Assembly (NCBI GenBank): GCA_002298125.1
Contig: DBMJ01000011.1
Location: forward strand, 1-64,000
Length of the DNA stretch: 64,000 bases
Direction: 5' to 3'
From: Clostridium sp. UBA701
GTDB lineage: Bacteria; Bacillota; Clostridia; Clostridiales; Clostridiaceae
The notes beneath the pieces are model-generated. The model ran no database searches, was not told where the DNA came from, and saw only the letters and a list, made by a program, of their open reading frames with translations. Both the position numbers and the translations under genes were made by a program. Positions within the stretch are counted from its first letter, which is position 1; every line of letters starts with the position of its first letter. Below are positions 54,363 through 64,000 of this stretch, in pieces.

Positions 54363-55289
54363 TTACAAACTAATCATATCTTTTATATAAGCATCATTTT
54401 TGTCACTGGCAAGCTGCTTTTTAAGCTCATCTAAGCTACCAAATTTTATCTCATCCCTCATATAACTAATAAAATAAGTCCTTACACTCTCGCCATAAAT
54501 TTCTTTATCAAAATTCAAAACATGTGTTTCTACTGTAAGCTTATTCCCTTGAACCGTGGGATTATAACCCACACTGGTAATTCCTTTATAAATACACCCA
54601 TCAATTAGAACATGAGTGTAATAAACTCCTACTTTAGGTATAACTCTATATTCAGGGATTTGAAGGTTTATAGTTGGAAAGCCTATTTTATGTCCAATAT
54701 TCCTTCCTCTCACTACTGTCCCATACAAATAATATGGTCTATTAAGCATAAGGTTTGCTTTTTCTATGTCCCCAGCCTTTATAAGATTTCTTATTGTAGT
54801 GCTGCTTACAATTTCGTTATTGCAGTAGACAGGATCTATTACTTTCAATCTATAACCCAAAATATTGCTCATAGAGTTAAGCAATTTCAAATCACCTTTA
54901 TTTTTATGCCCAAATCTATAGTTGTATCCTACTACAATTCCTTTTACATTGTAATGTTTTACTAGCTTACATATAAAATCTTCAGGTTCTATTTCCATGA
55001 ACTCATGGCTGAATTTCATAAGATTTACAATATCCACTCCCATGCTTTTAAGCAGGTCAAGCTTCTCATCTTCGTCCATTAACAGTTGCGGAATAATATC
55101 AGGGCTTATCACAGTAAGAGGATGGTTTTCAAAGGTTGAAACCATGCTAGAAGCACTATTTTCCCTAGCTAAGCTGCAAGCAGCTTCTATAAGTGCCCTA
55201 TGTCCTATATGTAGTCCATCAAAGCTCCCAAGGGCCACAAATATTTCTTCTTCTATTTTCATGCTAAAGTTATCTCTAATTATCCGCAT
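54363..55289 (-). CDS. ribF: Bifunctional riboflavin kinase/FAD synthetase
   Basis: RibF converts riboflavin to FMN and FAD. The 308-residue protein has the N-terminal nucleotidyltransferase domain (FVALGSFDGLHIGHRALIE near residues 17-35, VVGYNYRFGHKNKGD near 118, SSTTIRNLI near 160) and the C-terminal flavokinase domain (GRNIGHKIGFPTINL near 198, GVYYTHV, NPTVQGN, VETHVLNFDKEIYG). AGGAG precedes the ATG. It follows truB by eight bases as in Bacillus and other Firmicutes. No FMN riboswitch is visible, and none is expected inside this operon. Confidence 0.97.
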   Translation of the reverse strand: MRIIRDNFSMKIEEEIFVALGSFDGLHIGHRALIEAACSLARENSASSMVSTFENHPLTVISPDIIPQLLMDEDEKLDLLKSMGVDIVNLMKFSHEFMEIEPEDFICKLVKHYNVKGIVVGYNYRFGHKNKGDLKLLNSMSNILGYRLKVIDPVYCNNEIVSSTTIRNLIKAGDIEKANLMLNRPYYLYGTVVRGRNIGHKIGFPTINLQIPEYRVIPKVGVYYTHVLIDGCIYKGITSVGYNPTVQGNKLTVETHVLNFDKEIYGESVRTYFISYMRDEIKFGSLDELKKQLASDKNDAYIKDMISL

Positions 55290-55297
55290 AATTACTC

Positions 55298-56167
55298 CTA
55301 AATTAATCTCTTGTATAGTTTAAAGACTCCATCATTCATTATTGCCAATCCAAGTAGGCATTCTTCATAGTAAACTCTATATACAGTGTTATTTTTTAGA
55401 TTGGACACTAAATATGAATTTGTAATATTGACCCCATTTAAAAGCAAATCTTTAACCTTTGTATTCACATCAAGTTTTTCATAGTTTTGTAATAAGGTCT
55501 CAGGGGAAATAAGGTAGTCAGCAACATTGCCTGGGGTGAGTTCTTCGAGAGCTACAGAATTTTCAAGTGTAAATTCTCCACTTTTAATTCGCTCAAGTTC
55601 CCACATTGCTGCCCCACATCCCAAGGCTTCACCTATGTCATAACAAAGACTTCTAATATACGTACCCTTACTACATCTAACCTCCAGCTCTACAAAAGGA
55701 ATTTCACATGAAAGCACTTTTATATAATGGATAAAAATCTTTCTAGGCTCTCTTTCTATCTCTATTCCTTCACGAGCCAAGTTATAAAGTCGTTGACCAT
55801 TAACCTTAAGAGCTGAAAACATTGGAGGTATCTGGTATATTTCACCTTGAAATCTCTCTATTACTTCCACTACTTCATTAGTTGAAGCCTGAATGGGAGA
55901 TTGTGATAATATATCACCTTCTCTATCATAGGTTGTGGTTGTAACACCAAGCTTTAAAAGAGCTTTATATACCTTATCCCCATTCATTATTTCATCAACT
56001 AATTTTGTTGCCCTTCCAATACAAATAGGCAACACCCCTTTAGCTAATGGATCTAGGGTTCCAGTGTGTCCAATTTTTTCTTTTTTACCCACTAGCCTTT
56101 TAACTCTCATTACAACATCATTTGATGTCATACCTTGAGGCTTATAGATATTAATAACTCCAATCAT
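55298..56167 (-). CDS. truB: tRNA pseudouridine55 synthase
   Basis: TruB makes pseudouridine 55 in the T-loop of tRNAs. The 289-residue protein has INIYKPQGMTSNDVVMRVKRL, the catalytic-Asp segment KIGHTGTLDPLAKGVLPICIG (D in TLDP), DREGD, QIPPMFSALKVNGQRLYNLAREG and SKGTYIRSLCYDIG. A PUA-like C-terminal part is short. Its ATG overlaps the end of nrnA by four bases, so they are coupled. Confidence 0.97.
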   Translation of the reverse strand: MIGVINIYKPQGMTSNDVVMRVKRLVGKKEKIGHTGTLDPLAKGVLPICIGRATKLVDEIMNGDKVYKALLKLGVTTTTYDREGDILSQSPIQASTNEVVEVIERFQGEIYQIPPMFSALKVNGQRLYNLAREGIEIEREPRKIFIHYIKVLSCEIPFVELEVRCSKGTYIRSLCYDIGEALGCGAAMWELERIKSGEFTLENSVALEELTPGNVADYLISPETLLQNYEKLDVNTKVKDLLLNGVNITNSYLVSNLKNNTVYRVYYEECLLGLAIMNDGVFKLYKRLI

Positions 56168-57117
56168 AGGGAAAACTCCCTAGAAAGATCATGTAACAGC
56201 TTTTGTTCAACAGCTTCTAATCTATCTTCACAGCTAAAACCCGCTGCCCTTATATGGCCGCCACCATTGTAATTTTCAGCTACCCTTCTTACATCTACAA
56301 CTGTCTTAGATCTCAAGCTCACCTTCACTCCATCTTCCATTTCCTTTAAAAGTGCAGTTACTTCAACTGTATCTACACTCAAACCAAAGTTAACCAAATC
56401 TGAAGTATCGGATATATCACAATTACATTCCAGTGGCATATTTTTAGTTAGCTTCATAACACAAACCCTACCATTATAATGTAGCTGCGCTGTGTTAAGT
56501 ACCATACTGTATAATTTTAATCGTTCAAATGGCTTATTATCATAAATCAGCCTATGAATGTTGCTAAAGTCTATCCCTGTGTTAATTAGGTCTCCTGCTA
56601 TGGAATGAGTAACAGAAGTTGTATTTGAAAATCTAAAGGATCCACTATCTGTAATAATAGATGTATATAAGCAAGTGGCTATTTCTTTAGTTATATTAAT
56701 TCCAAGAAGCCTTATTATCTGATATACAATCTCACCTACTGCAGCTGCGTTGGTATCTACAAAATTCAAATCACCGTATAATTCATTTGTCCTATGGTGG
56801 TCTATATTTATAATACTATAACCAGCATTTTTCTTTATAGGTACTGATAATCTTTTAAGGTCACCACAATCAAGAGCAATGACTAAATCCCATTTGTCAT
56901 CTTCAAAATGCTTTAAAATAGAATCTGAGCCAGGTAAAAAACTATACATCTTTGGAATATCATCTGAAGATATTATCTCTATCACCTTATCAAGCTGAGA
57001 AAGGCCTTGCTTTAGGGCAAGGGCACTTCCTAATGAATCGCCATCAGGACTATAGTGATAGCTGATTGCAATCCTACTTGATTTCTTAATTGTCTCTAAG
57101 ATATTATTCATTATCAT
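56164..57117 (-). CDS. nrnA: Bifunctional oligoribonuclease/PAP phosphatase NrnA
   Basis: NrnA degrades short RNA oligonucleotides and 3'-phosphoadenosine 5'-phosphate in bacteria that lack Orn. The 317-residue protein has the DHH-family motifs: YHYSPDGDSLGSALALK, ALDCGDLKRL, the NIDHHRTN signature and ITDSGSFRF, and a C-terminal DHHA1 domain with GGGHIRAAGF. It begins inside the last codons of rbfA (14-base overlap) and ends overlapping truB by four bases. Confidence 0.95.
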   Translation of the reverse strand: MIMNNILETIKKSSRIAISYHYSPDGDSLGSALALKQGLSQLDKVIEIISSDDIPKMYSFLPGSDSILKHFEDDKWDLVIALDCGDLKRLSVPIKKNAGYSIINIDHHRTNELYGDLNFVDTNAAAVGEIVYQIIRLLGINITKEIATCLYTSIITDSGSFRFSNTTSVTHSIAGDLINTGIDFSNIHRLIYDNKPFERLKLYSMVLNTAQLHYNGRVCVMKLTKNMPLECNCDISDTSDLVNFGLSVDTVEVTALLKEMEDGVKVSLRSKTVVDVRRVAENYNGGGHIRAAGFSCEDRLEAVEQKLLHDLSREFSL

Positions 57118-57469
57118 GAGAGGGCCTCTCCTTAATTTTCTGTAATAATGAGTCTATGTGCATTCCATGTTCAATGCTATCATCGTAAGTAAAAATAACC
57201 TCTGGCGTACACCTTAAATTAACCTTGCTCCCAAGCTCACGCCTTATAAAACCAGCAGAGCTCTTAAGTGCCTTTAAGGTGTTATTTTTTTTCTCTTCAT
57301 CACCAAAAACACTTACAAAGACTTTAGCATATCTTAAGTCCTTTGTTACATCTACCTTTGTAACACTAACCATGGCTGTAAGTCTTGGATCTTTAAGATC
57401 ATTTTGTATTATTCCGCTTACAGCCTTTTTGATTTCCTCATTAATTCGTCCACCTCTATATTTAGGCAA
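57104..57469 (-). CDS. rbfA: Ribosome-binding factor A
   Basis: RbfA assists late 30S maturation. The 121-residue protein has the KH-like fold family features RGGRINEEIKKAVSGIIQNDLKDPRL, MVSVTKVDVTKDLRYAKVFVSVFG and RRELGSKVNLRCTPEVIFTYDDSIEHGMHI. Translation probably starts at TTG 57469, nine bases after AAGGAGGG. It lies between infB and nrnA and overlaps nrnA by 14 bases. Confidence 0.96.
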   Translation of the reverse strand: MPKYRGGRINEEIKKAVSGIIQNDLKDPRLTAMVSVTKVDVTKDLRYAKVFVSVFGDEEKKNNTLKALKSSAGFIRRELGSKVNLRCTPEVIFTYDDSIEHGMHIDSLLQKIKERPSHDNE

Positions 57470-57484
57470 CTTTATTCCCTCCTT

Positions 57485-59593
57485 TTATAAGGATTTGGGT
57501 TTTACCTCTTCCATGGTATAACACTCTAGGATATCTCCATCCTTAATATCATTGAATTTTTCAACACTTAGACCACACTCATATCCAGCAGCTACCTCTT
57601 TAGCATCATCCTTAAATCTCTTAAGAGATGCTAAAGTTGAATCAAATATTACTATACCATCACGGATTACTCTAACCTTAGAATTTCTAGCTAACTTTCC
57701 GTCAAGTACGTAGCATCCAGCAATAGTACCAATATTTGAAATTTTGTATGTCTGCCTTATTTCAGCTCTTCCAAGCACTACCTCTTTATATTCAGGCTCT
57801 AACATACCTATCATTGCTGCTTTAATATCATCTAAAGCATTATAGATAATACTATAGGTTTTAATATCAACCTTTTCTTTTTCAGCCAGGATAGCAGCAT
57901 TATTGTCTGGTCTTACATTAAAGCCAATTATAATAGCATTAGACGCATTAGCAAGTATAATATCAGCCTCAGATATAGCTCCTACAGCTCCATGAATTAC
58001 CCTTACCTTTACCTCATCAGTTGACAATTTCTCAAGTGACTGCTTTAATGCCTCAGCTGAGCCCTGAACGTCAGCTTTTACAATCAAGCTTAATTCCTTA
58101 ACCTTACCCTCTTTAATTTGACTATACAAATCCTCTAAGGATACTTTATGAGTAGACTGCAAATATTCTATTCTTACCTTCTCTTTTCTGTTATCTGCAG
58201 TAATTCTAGCTGTTTTCTCATCCTTTACCACATTAAATCGATCCCCTGCAGCTGGTACTTCTGATAGGCCAAGAATTTCTACTGGAATAGACGGTCCTGC
58301 AGATTTAATCTTTTTGCCCTTATCATCAAACATAGCTCTTATCCTACCATAGGTGGTTCCAACAATAATTGAATCCCCTACGTGTAAGGTACCATTTTGA
58401 ACTAATAAAGTTGCTACAGGGCCTCTTCCTTTATCAAGCTTAGCTTCAATAACTGTACCCTTTGCTTTTCTATCAGGATTACCCTTTAATTCTGCCATCT
58501 CAGAAGTTAATATAATCATCTCTAATAGAGTATCAATGCCTTCCTTTGTATGCGCAGATACAGGAACACATATGGTATCTCCACCCCAATCTTCAGCAAT
58601 TAATCCAAACTCTGTGAGCTCCTGTTTTACTCTATCAATGTTTGCACCTGGTCTATCTATTTTGTTTATTGCTACTATAAGAGGGACATTAGCTGCCTTG
58701 CAATGGCTTATGGCCTCTTTTGTCTGAGGCATAACACCATCGTCTGCTGCTACTACTAAAATAACAATATCTGTAACCTGAGCTCCACGAGCTCTCATAG
58801 AAGTAAAGGCTTCATGTCCTGGAGTATCTAGAAAAGTTATTTTTTCTCCATTTATTGATACTGTATAAGCTCCAATATGCTGAGTAATTCCACCAGCCTC
58901 AGTCTGAGTAACACGCGCCTTCCTTATGGCATCTAGTAAAGAGGTTTTACCATGGTCAACGTGTCCCATTACTGTAACTATTGGAGGTCTCTTTAATAGA
59001 CCAATTTCTTCTTCCATATCCTCTTCTGATTCTTCTATTTGAGCTTCTTCTTCTATTGAGCTCTCTTTTTTTAGGTCTACCATCAATTCAAATTTTTCAG
59101 CTAGTTTTTCAGCAGTATTAAAATCTATCTCTTGATTGATTGCAGCCATAACTCCCATCATCATTAAAGCCTTTATAACCTCATTATAAGGTTTCTTCAT
59201 CTTATCTGAAAGTTCCTTAACTGTAACCGTTTTTCCGATTTCGATTATACCTACTTCATCATCCTGTGCAATGATCTCTCTGCCCTGGGCATCCCAAGTT
59301 CTTCTTTTGTTTTTCCTGCTTTTTTTCACATTCGTCTGTTCTTCCACCATTACCTCATATTCTTCCACTACATTTGTAGTTGTGTTAGATTTTTCCTCTT
59401 CGGTTTTAACAACCTCTTCACCTTTATTCTTATTATCCTGCATAAGCTCCTTAATAAGCTCAGCATCCTCTTCTTCAATTACACTCATATGATTTTTAAC
59501 TTCTATATTGAACTCTTCCTGAAGTAGAGAAATCAAGTCTTTACTACTGATTCCCAGCTCCTTTGCTAGCTCATATACTCTTGTCTTTGACAT
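57485..59593 (-). CDS. infB: Translation initiation factor IF-2
   Basis: IF-2 is the GTPase that brings initiator tRNA to the 30S subunit. The 702-residue protein (short Firmicute form) has an N-terminal IF2N segment ([18 protein letters not shown]), a charged linker, a second IF2N, and a G domain with [25 protein letters not shown] and INKIDRPGA, followed by domains II-IV up to KSL. A GTG at 59602 is in frame, but GGGGGTG is spaced for the ATG at 59593. It is followed by rbfA after 15 bases. Confidence 0.97.
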   Translation of the reverse strand: MSKTRVYELAKELGISSKDLISLLQEEFNIEVKNHMSVIEEEDAELIKELMQDNKNKGEEVVKTEEEKSNTTTNVVEEYEVMVEEQTNVKKSRKNKRRTWDAQGREIIAQDDEVGIIEIGKTVTVKELSDKMKKPYNEVIKALMMMGVMAAINQEIDFNTAEKLAEKFELMVDLKKESSIEEEAQIEESEEDMEEEIGLLKRPPIVTVMGHVDHGKTSLLDAIRKARVTQTEAGGITQHIGAYTVSINGEKITFLDTPGHEAFTSMRARGAQVTDIVILVVAADDGVMPQTKEAISHCKAANVPLIVAINKIDRPGANIDRVKQELTEFGLIAEDWGGDTICVPVSAHTKEGIDTLLEMIILTSEMAELKGNPDRKAKGTVIEAKLDKGRGPVATLLVQNGTLHVGDSIIVGTTYGRIRAMFDDKGKKIKSAGPSIPVEILGLSEVPAAGDRFNVVKDEKTARITADNRKEKVRIEYLQSTHKVSLEDLYSQIKEGKVKELSLIVKADVQGSAEALKQSLEKLSTDEVKVRVIHGAVGAISEADIILANASNAIIIGFNVRPDNNAAILAEKEKVDIKTYSIIYNALDDIKAAMIGMLEPEYKEVVLGRAEIRQTYKISNIGTIAGCYVLDGKLARNSKVRVIRDGIVIFDSTLASLKRFKDDAKEVAAGYECGLSVEKFNDIKDGDILECYTMEEVKPKSL

Positions 59594-59611
59594 AACTTTC
59601 ACCCCCGACTC

Positions 59612-59923
59612 TTAATTACTTTCACACCATAGTTCACTTAGTTTCTTGCCCATTTTAGCATCTGTCACACCCAGCACATTTATCTCTTTTCTTCCTAAAG
59701 CCTTACCAAGTTCCTCTTTATCACAGGCTGTGATAACAGGTATATTTTGAGCATCTGTATACTTTATAAACTTTTTTCTGGTGTTTTCTGATACATCCTT
59801 AGATAACACAATAAGATGTATTTTTCTCCTGCTTAGGGCCTCCTCGCACATATTATAACCTTCTATAAGATTGCCAGATTTTTTTATCAGTCCAAGAAAC
59901 AGCAAAAAGGCTTTGTTATTCAT
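59612..59923 (-). CDS. L7Ae-family ribosomal protein YlxQ
   Basis: The 103-residue protein has the L7Ae/L30e/Gadd45 fold: FLGLIKKSGNLIEGYNMCEEALSRRK, IHLIVLSKDVSENTRKK and VITACDKEELGKALGRKEINVLGV. Such proteins bind K-turn RNAs, and this one (YlxQ) is conserved between ylxR and infB in Firmicutes. Its start overlaps the 3' end of ylxR by eight bases, so translation is coupled. Confidence 0.93.
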   Translation of the reverse strand: MNNKAFLLFLGLIKKSGNLIEGYNMCEEALSRRKIHLIVLSKDVSENTRKKFIKYTDAQNIPVITACDKEELGKALGRKEINVLGVTDAKMGKKLSELWCESN

Positions 59924-60179
59924 TCATCTCATCTCGCAATCTTGTATAGATATCCTCTGATATTTTCACCTCTAGGTTTCTCTCTAGCCGTTTTGACTTA
60001 AAAGACTTTTCTAAGCACTCTAAGCTTTTGCAGACATAGGCTCCTCTTCCTGGTTTCTTACCTACTAAATCCACAGAAACTTCCCCTTCCTTGCTTCTAA
60101 CCACTCTTATGAGTTCTTTCTTGGGTTTCATTTCCATGCAACCAGTGCACATTCTTTGAGGAATTTTTTTAGTTTTCAA
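59916..60179 (-). CDS. YlxR/RnpM family RNA-binding protein (DUF448)
   Basis: The protein of 87 residues has the DUF448 core: PQRMCTGCMEMKPKKELIRVV (two-Cys site) and DLVGKKPGRGAYVCKSLECLEKS (GRGAYVC motif). The family binds RNA and in Bacillus has been proposed to modulate RNase P. The frame allows a GTG start at 60188, but AGGTGA leaves a better-spaced TTG at 60179, which I use; this is uncertain. It overlaps ylxQ by eight bases and follows nusA directly. Confidence 0.9.
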   Translation of the reverse strand: MKTKKIPQRMCTGCMEMKPKKELIRVVRSKEGEVSVDLVGKKPGRGAYVCKSLECLEKSFKSKRLERNLEVKISEDIYTRLRDEMNE

Positions 60180-60188
60180 TGCTATCAC

Positions 60189-61247
60189 CTACTCTTCGAC
60201 TTCTCTTTTCTCTAACTGTGATTTGCTTTTTATATCAATCTTCCATCCAGTTAATTTAGCGGCTAATCTTACATTTTGCCCTTCTTTGCCAATGGCTAGA
60301 GATAGCTGATTATCTTCAACCACTACCTGAGCTGCCTTGCCGTCTTCATTTATTGTAACATCTATAACCTTCGCAGGACTCAATGCATTGGCTATATATT
60401 CCTCTGGAAGCTTACTCCATTTAATTATGTCTATTCTTTCATTTTTTAATTCATTGACTATATTCTGTACTCTGCTTCCCTTTGGGCCAACACAAGCCCC
60501 CATTGGGTCTACATTCTCATCATTAGAATATACTGCAATTTTAGTTCGAGAGCCTGCTTCTCTAGCGATGCTTTTTATTTCTACTACTCCATTATATATT
60601 TCAGGTACTTCTAACTCAAAAAGTCTCCTAACTAGACCAGGGTGAGTACGTGATACTACTACCTGAGCGCCTTTGGGTAGGTTTTTTACCTCAACAATAT
60701 AAAGCTTTAATCGTTCATTAAAGTCATAGCTTTCCCCAGGCATCTGTTCATTGGGTCCTAAAACCGCTTCAATCCTTCCAAGGTCAACAAATACGTTTCC
60801 CTTATCCTTTCTTATTACAGCCCCTGTAATTATATCATATTCTTTAGTAATAAACTCATCATATATAATACTTCTTTCTGCTTCCTTGATTCTTTGGATT
60901 ACAACCTGCTTTGCTGCTTGAGCAGCAACTCTACCAAATTGCTTAGGAGTAACCTCCATCTCCACCACATCCTCAAGTTCATAACGAGGATCTATTTTTC
61001 GTGCGTCCTCTAAATTAATTTCTGAAACCTCATCCTGAACCTCTAGAACTACGTTTTTTCGAGAATAAACGTGTATCTCACCAGTTCCTCTGTTCATAGT
61101 AACATTTACATTTTGTGCAGCTGAATTGGCATAATTCTTTTTATAAGCTGCCACCAATGCATCCTCAATAGTCTCAAAGAGAAGATCTTCACTTATTCCT
61201 TTTTCCTTAACGATCTCACTCAAAGCAGTAATAAACTCCTGATTCAT
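60189..61247 (-). CDS. nusA: Transcription termination/antitermination factor NusA
   Basis: NusA binds RNA polymerase and influences pausing, termination and antitermination. The 352-residue protein has an N-terminal polymerase-binding domain (about 1-130), an S1 domain (VIRKDKGNVFVDLGRIEAVL) and two KH domains (DPMGACVGPKGSRVQNIVNEL near 245 and LAIGKEGQNVRLAAKLTGW near 315). As in other Gram-positive NusA, the acidic AR repeats are absent. AGGAAGGG precedes the ATG. Confidence 0.97.
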   Translation of the reverse strand: MNQEFITALSEIVKEKGISEDLLFETIEDALVAAYKKNYANSAAQNVNVTMNRGTGEIHVYSRKNVVLEVQDEVSEINLEDARKIDPRYELEDVVEMEVTPKQFGRVAAQAAKQVVIQRIKEAERSIIYDEFITKEYDIITGAVIRKDKGNVFVDLGRIEAVLGPNEQMPGESYDFNERLKLYIVEVKNLPKGAQVVVSRTHPGLVRRLFELEVPEIYNGVVEIKSIAREAGSRTKIAVYSNDENVDPMGACVGPKGSRVQNIVNELKNERIDIIKWSKLPEEYIANALSPAKVIDVTINEDGKAAQVVVEDNQLSLAIGKEGQNVRLAAKLTGWKIDIKSKSQLEKREVEE

Positions 61248-61258
61248 TTCCCTTCCTC

Positions 61259-61720
61259 CTATAATTCCCCTTCTAAGCTTATATTTTTAATTTTCTTTCT
61301 TTCCAAAGAAATTTCTTCTTCAGAAACTTCAATTACCAGCTTATTTTCATCATAAGCCTTTAGTATACCAGTTATTTCTCTTTTGCCTTTAAAACTTCCA
61401 TCAAGCTTTGCCCTTATAAGAGAACCTATGTACCTCTCAAGATGAATATCTGTAAATAGCGTTCTGTACACTCCAGGAGAAGAAACCTCTAGGTAATAGG
61501 ACTCTGATATCGGATCCTCTATATCCAGCATGTCACTCAAAGCTCTGCTTACCTTTTCGCAATCCTGATGAGTAATACCATTCTCATGCTCTATATACAC
61601 TCTGAGGTAATATTCCCCTTGCTCCTTAATAAACTCCACGTGATAAAGTTCATACCCTTTCTCAGATACTATAGGTTTTATAAGGTAATACAATCTATCA
61701 ACATTTTCTTCCTGTCTCAT
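61259..61720 (-). CDS. rimP: Ribosome maturation factor RimP
   Basis: RimP assists 30S assembly. The 153-residue protein has YELYHVEFIKEQGEYYLRVYIEHENGITHQDCEKVSRALSD, the conserved DPISESYYLEVSSPGVYRTL segment and a C-terminal barrel-like region. AGGAGGG lies seven bases before the ATG. It is the first gene of the nusA-infB-ribF operon, following two stem-loops after polC. Confidence 0.95.
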   Translation of the reverse strand: MRQEENVDRLYYLIKPIVSEKGYELYHVEFIKEQGEYYLRVYIEHENGITHQDCEKVSRALSDMLDIEDPISESYYLEVSSPGVYRTLFTDIHLERYIGSLIRAKLDGSFKGKREITGILKAYDENKLVIEVSEEEISLERKKIKNISLEGEL

Positions 61721-61779
61721 TTTTATCCCTCCTATCTATAGCTTATACAATTCAAATAATTCTATTATTTTCACTTAAC

Positions 61780-61812
61780 GAAAAACGCAACCTGGGTTGC
61801 GTTTATTGTAAT
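61780..61812. terminator. Hairpin upstream of rimP
   Basis: AAACGCAACC and GGTTGCGTTT form a perfect 10-bp stem. On the minus strand TTTTTCG follows, so it probably ends transcription of polC or forms part of the rimP leader. Confidence 0.75.
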
Positions 61813-61820
61813 AAATATAA

Positions 61821-61846
61821 AGAGCGGGCTGCCACCCACTCTTTTG
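61821..61846 (-). terminator. Second hairpin after polC
   Basis: On the minus strand AAAGAG-x-GGG pairs with CCC-x-GCTCTTT around a 6-base loop, followed by an AT-rich tail without a long T-run. It lies between the polC stop and the hairpin at 61780. Confidence 0.55.
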
Positions 61847-61936
61847 CAATAATTATCAGTAGTACTAACATTTTTCATTATATCCTAATAACAAGATAAA
61901 AACAAGTACTATTTAACTTTTTCAATCACGCTTTTT

Positions 61937-64000
61937 TTAAAATAGAGATAATTGATTGCTTTCTGGTAAACCTTCGAGACAACCATGCTGCTGCATAATC
62001 TCTATTACAGTCTTAGAAACCTTTGCTCTTATGCGTAGGTCTTCCTTTGAGATAAACTCTCCCTCTTTTCTTGCCTCAACAATGCTCTTAGCAGCATTTT
62101 CACCTACTCCTTGTAGTGCTTGTATAGGCGGTCTTAATGAATTCCCTTCAATGGTAAATTTCTGTGCCTGGGATTTATATAAATCAACCTTAAGGAGGTT
62201 ATATCCTCTCTTATACATCTCAAAGGCTATTTCTAAAATAGTAAGCAATCCCTTATCCTTTTGGGTCATATTATTTCCTATGTTGTTTAGCTCCTCCATC
62301 TTATTATAAACTGCTTCCTCACCCATAGAAATAAGTTCAGCATCAAAATCATCAGCTCTTACAGTAAAATAGGTAGCATAATATGCTAATGGATAATAGA
62401 CTTTATAATAAGCAATTCTTACAGCCATCATAACATAAGCTACAGCATGGCCTTTAGGGAACATATACTTTATCTTATTACAGGATTCAATATACCAATC
62501 TGGAACCTTATTTTCCTTCATAACTAGAATATCTTCATCTCTAAGGCCCTTTCCCTTTCGAACTCTTTCCATAATGGTAAAGGCGGTCTTAGGTGGTACT
62601 CCCTGATACATCAAATATACCATGATATCATCTCTTGTGGAAATACAGTCCTTAAGTGTGGTCATGCCCTCCTTAATATAGTATTGGGCATTATTAAGCC
62701 AAACGTCTGTACCGTGAGAAAGTCCTGAAATACGAACTAGATCAGCAAAGCTTTCAGGCTTAGTGTCAATTAGCATCTGTCTTACAAATTTCGTTCCAAA
62801 TTCAGGAAGTCCATAGGTTCCTACATCACAATGCAATTCTTCTCTCGTAATCCCCAGCGCCTCTGGTGAGGTAAACAAACTCATAACCTTTGGATCTGCA
62901 AGAGGAATTTTTTTTGGATCAAGACCTGTTAAATCTTGAAGCATTCTAAGTACCGTTGGGTCATCATGACCTAAGATATCCAGTTTAAGAAGTCTTCCAC
63001 TTATAGAATGATAGTCAAAGTGAGTTGTTATAATATCTGAATTTGAATCATCTGCAGGATGTTGAATAGGTGTAAAATTGAATATTTCATTATCCCTTGG
63101 TACAACCATAATCCCGCCTGGATGCTGTCCTGTAGTACGTTTTATACCTGTACACCCGATAGTAAGCCTGTCTATTTCAGCTTGGGGAACCACTACATTT
63201 TTTTCATCCAAATATTTTTTTACAAAACCATAGGCAGTTTTTTCTGCAACGGTACCTATGGTGCCTGCCTTAAAAACAAAGCCTTTCCCAAATAAAACCT
63301 CAGTATACTTATGTACCACTGCCTGATATTCTCCAGAAAAGTTTAAATCTATATCCGGCTCTTTGTCCCCTTCAAAACCAAGGAAGGTTTCAAAGGGAAT
63401 ATCATGGCCATCTTTTATATATACTGAGCCACAGTTAGGACAGTTCTTATCTGGTAAATCAGCCCCAGAGCTAATGGAGCCATCAGTAATAAATTCGCTG
63501 TTTTTGCATTCTGGGCAAACATAATGAGGTGGAAGTCCATTTACCTCTGTAATATTACTCATTGTTGCAACAAAGGAGGAGCCTACAGAACCTCTAGAGC
63601 CTACTAGGTATCCATCTTCAAGAGATTTTGCTACAAGCTTTTGAGCAATTAGATAAAGCACTGCGTACCCGTTATTAATAATAGAATTTAACTCCTTATC
63701 CAATCTCTTTTGAACTACCTCTGGAAGCACCTCTCCATATATGGCATGAGCTTTTGCCAAGGTCATATTTTTTATATCCTCTTCTGCCCCATCTATCTTC
63801 GGTGGAAAGGTTTCATCAGGTATAGGTTTTATCTCATCTATCATATCCGCAATTAGGTTAGTATTTTTTATTACTACCTCTTCTGCTACTTCTTTGCCTA
63901 AGTATTCAAATTCCTGAAGCATTTCCTTTGTGTTCCTAAGATATAGAGGTGCCTGTTCATCTGCATCATTAAAGCCTTGTCCCGCCATCAAAATTCTTCT
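61937..64000 (-). CDS. polC: DNA polymerase III PolC, C-terminal part (cut by the window edge)
   Basis: The visible 687 codons are the C-terminal half of the Gram-positive replicative polymerase PolC; the reading frame runs off the right edge ([10 protein letters not shown] reads through 63991), so the Met there is internal. Features are the PolC zinc-finger region CPECKNSEF ... CPNCGSVY, then [11 protein letters not shown] with catalytic acidic residues, [48 protein letters not shown] and [22 protein letters not shown]. The C-terminus ends [11 protein letters not shown], a canonical beta-clamp binding motif (QLSLF). The stop is followed by hairpins before rimP. Confidence 0.97.
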   Translation of the reverse strand, partial: RRILMAGQGFNDADEQAPLYLRNTKEMLQEFEYLGKEVAEEVVIKNTNLIADMIDEIKPIPDETFPPKIDGAEEDIKNMTLAKAHAIYGEVLPEVVQKRLDKELNSIINNGYAVLYLIAQKLVAKSLEDGYLVGSRGSVGSSFVATMSNITEVNGLPPHYVCPECKNSEFITDGSISSGADLPDKNCPNCGSVYIKDGHDIPFETFLGFEGDKEPDIDLNFSGEYQAVVHKYTEVLFGKGFVFKAGTIGTVAEKTAYGFVKKYLDEKNVVVPQAEIDRLTIGCTGIKRTTGQHPGGIMVVPRDNEIFNFTPIQHPADDSNSDIITTHFDYHSISGRLLKLDILGHDDPTVLRMLQDLTGLDPKKIPLADPKVMSLFTSPEALGITREELHCDVGTYGLPEFGTKFVRQMLIDTKPESFADLVRISGLSHGTDVWLNNAQYYIKEGMTTLKDCISTRDDIMVYLMYQGVPPKTAFTIMERVRKGKGLRDEDILVMKENKVPDWYIESCNKIKYMFPKGHAVAYVMMAVRIAYYKVYYPLAYYATYFTVRADDFDAELISMGEEAVYNKMEELNNIGNNMTQKDKGLLTILEIAFEMYKRGYNLLKVDLYKSQAQKFTIEGNSLRPPIQALQGVGENAAKSIVEARKEGEFISKEDLRIRAKVSKTVIEIMQQHGCLEGLPESNQLSLF

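Noticed and set aside
54245..55400. FMN riboswitch near ribF
   Set aside because: None of the conserved FMN-element blocks is present, and ribF lies inside a translation operon where none would be expected.
63982..64000. Start of polC at the Met codon 63991-63989
   Set aside because: The frame continues upstream through RRIL without a stop and the protein lacks the N-terminal and exonuclease parts of PolC. The gene is cut by the window edge.

Overview
The window is AT-rich chromosomal DNA of a spore-forming, anaerobic-type Firmicute, most likely a member of the Clostridiaceae. The evidence is the gene order (polC-rimP-nusA-ylxR-ylxQ-infB-rbfA-nrnA-truB-ribF-rpsO-pnp, and miaB-mutS-mutL-miaA-hfq), sporulation genes (gerW, a cotS-like gene, a ylmC/ymxH-like gene), the IspH-ribosomal protein S1 fusion, strong AGGAGG ribosome binding sites and many T-tailed intrinsic terminators. 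No tRNA, rRNA or CRISPR array was seen.

Bases 24-3778 are a mobile-intron composite. A group IIC intron with its own reverse transcriptase is cut, exactly between domain V and domain VI, by a second group II intron of a different lineage with its own reverse transcriptase. Removing bases 1886-3735 restores a continuous IIC domain V/VI. This nested arrangement (a bacterial twintron) is the most striking feature of the window.

Bases 3897-21184 form a mixed accessory and housekeeping region: gerW and a DUF2953 gene, a short D,D-carboxypeptidase, a two-gene flavin/iron-sulfur oxidoreductase operon, an isoaspartyl dipeptidase, a 55-residue YpmA-like gene, an RpiR-type regulator with a perfect palindrome at its promoter, glutamate dehydrogenase, an HI0933-type flavoprotein, the IspH-S1 fusion, S-adenosylmethionine decarboxylase, a CotS-like gene, a GNAT gene and two PLP aminotransferases with a tiny Cys-bearing gene between them.

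Bases 21470-30009 carry tRNA modification and mismatch repair genes (miaB, mutS, mutL, miaA), hfq and an aluminium-resistance/methionine gamma-lyase-like gene. A strong terminator lies between miaB and mutS. Bases 30071-36866 hold lexA with a LexA box, a Cys-cluster protein, a XerC/D-type recombinase with several palindromes upstream, purB, a DUF378 protein, HPr, an aspartate-type aminotransferase and a PHP phosphoesterase.

From 37104 to the right edge nearly everything is on the minus strand. It comprises rny, a Mre11/Rad50-like operon in which the Rad50 ATPase is split into three separately translated proteins, recA (with LexA box and promoter), pgsA, rimO, ftsK/spoIIIE, a ClpP-like tepA whose ribosome binding site is buried in a 13-bp hairpin, dapG, ylmC, dut, an M16 peptidase gene, pnp, rpsO and the ribF-to-rimP translation operon. 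The window ends inside polC. DNA repair is heavily represented: mutS/L, lexA, recA, the split Rad50 set and dut. All functional calls are by recognition of family motifs; no searches were run.
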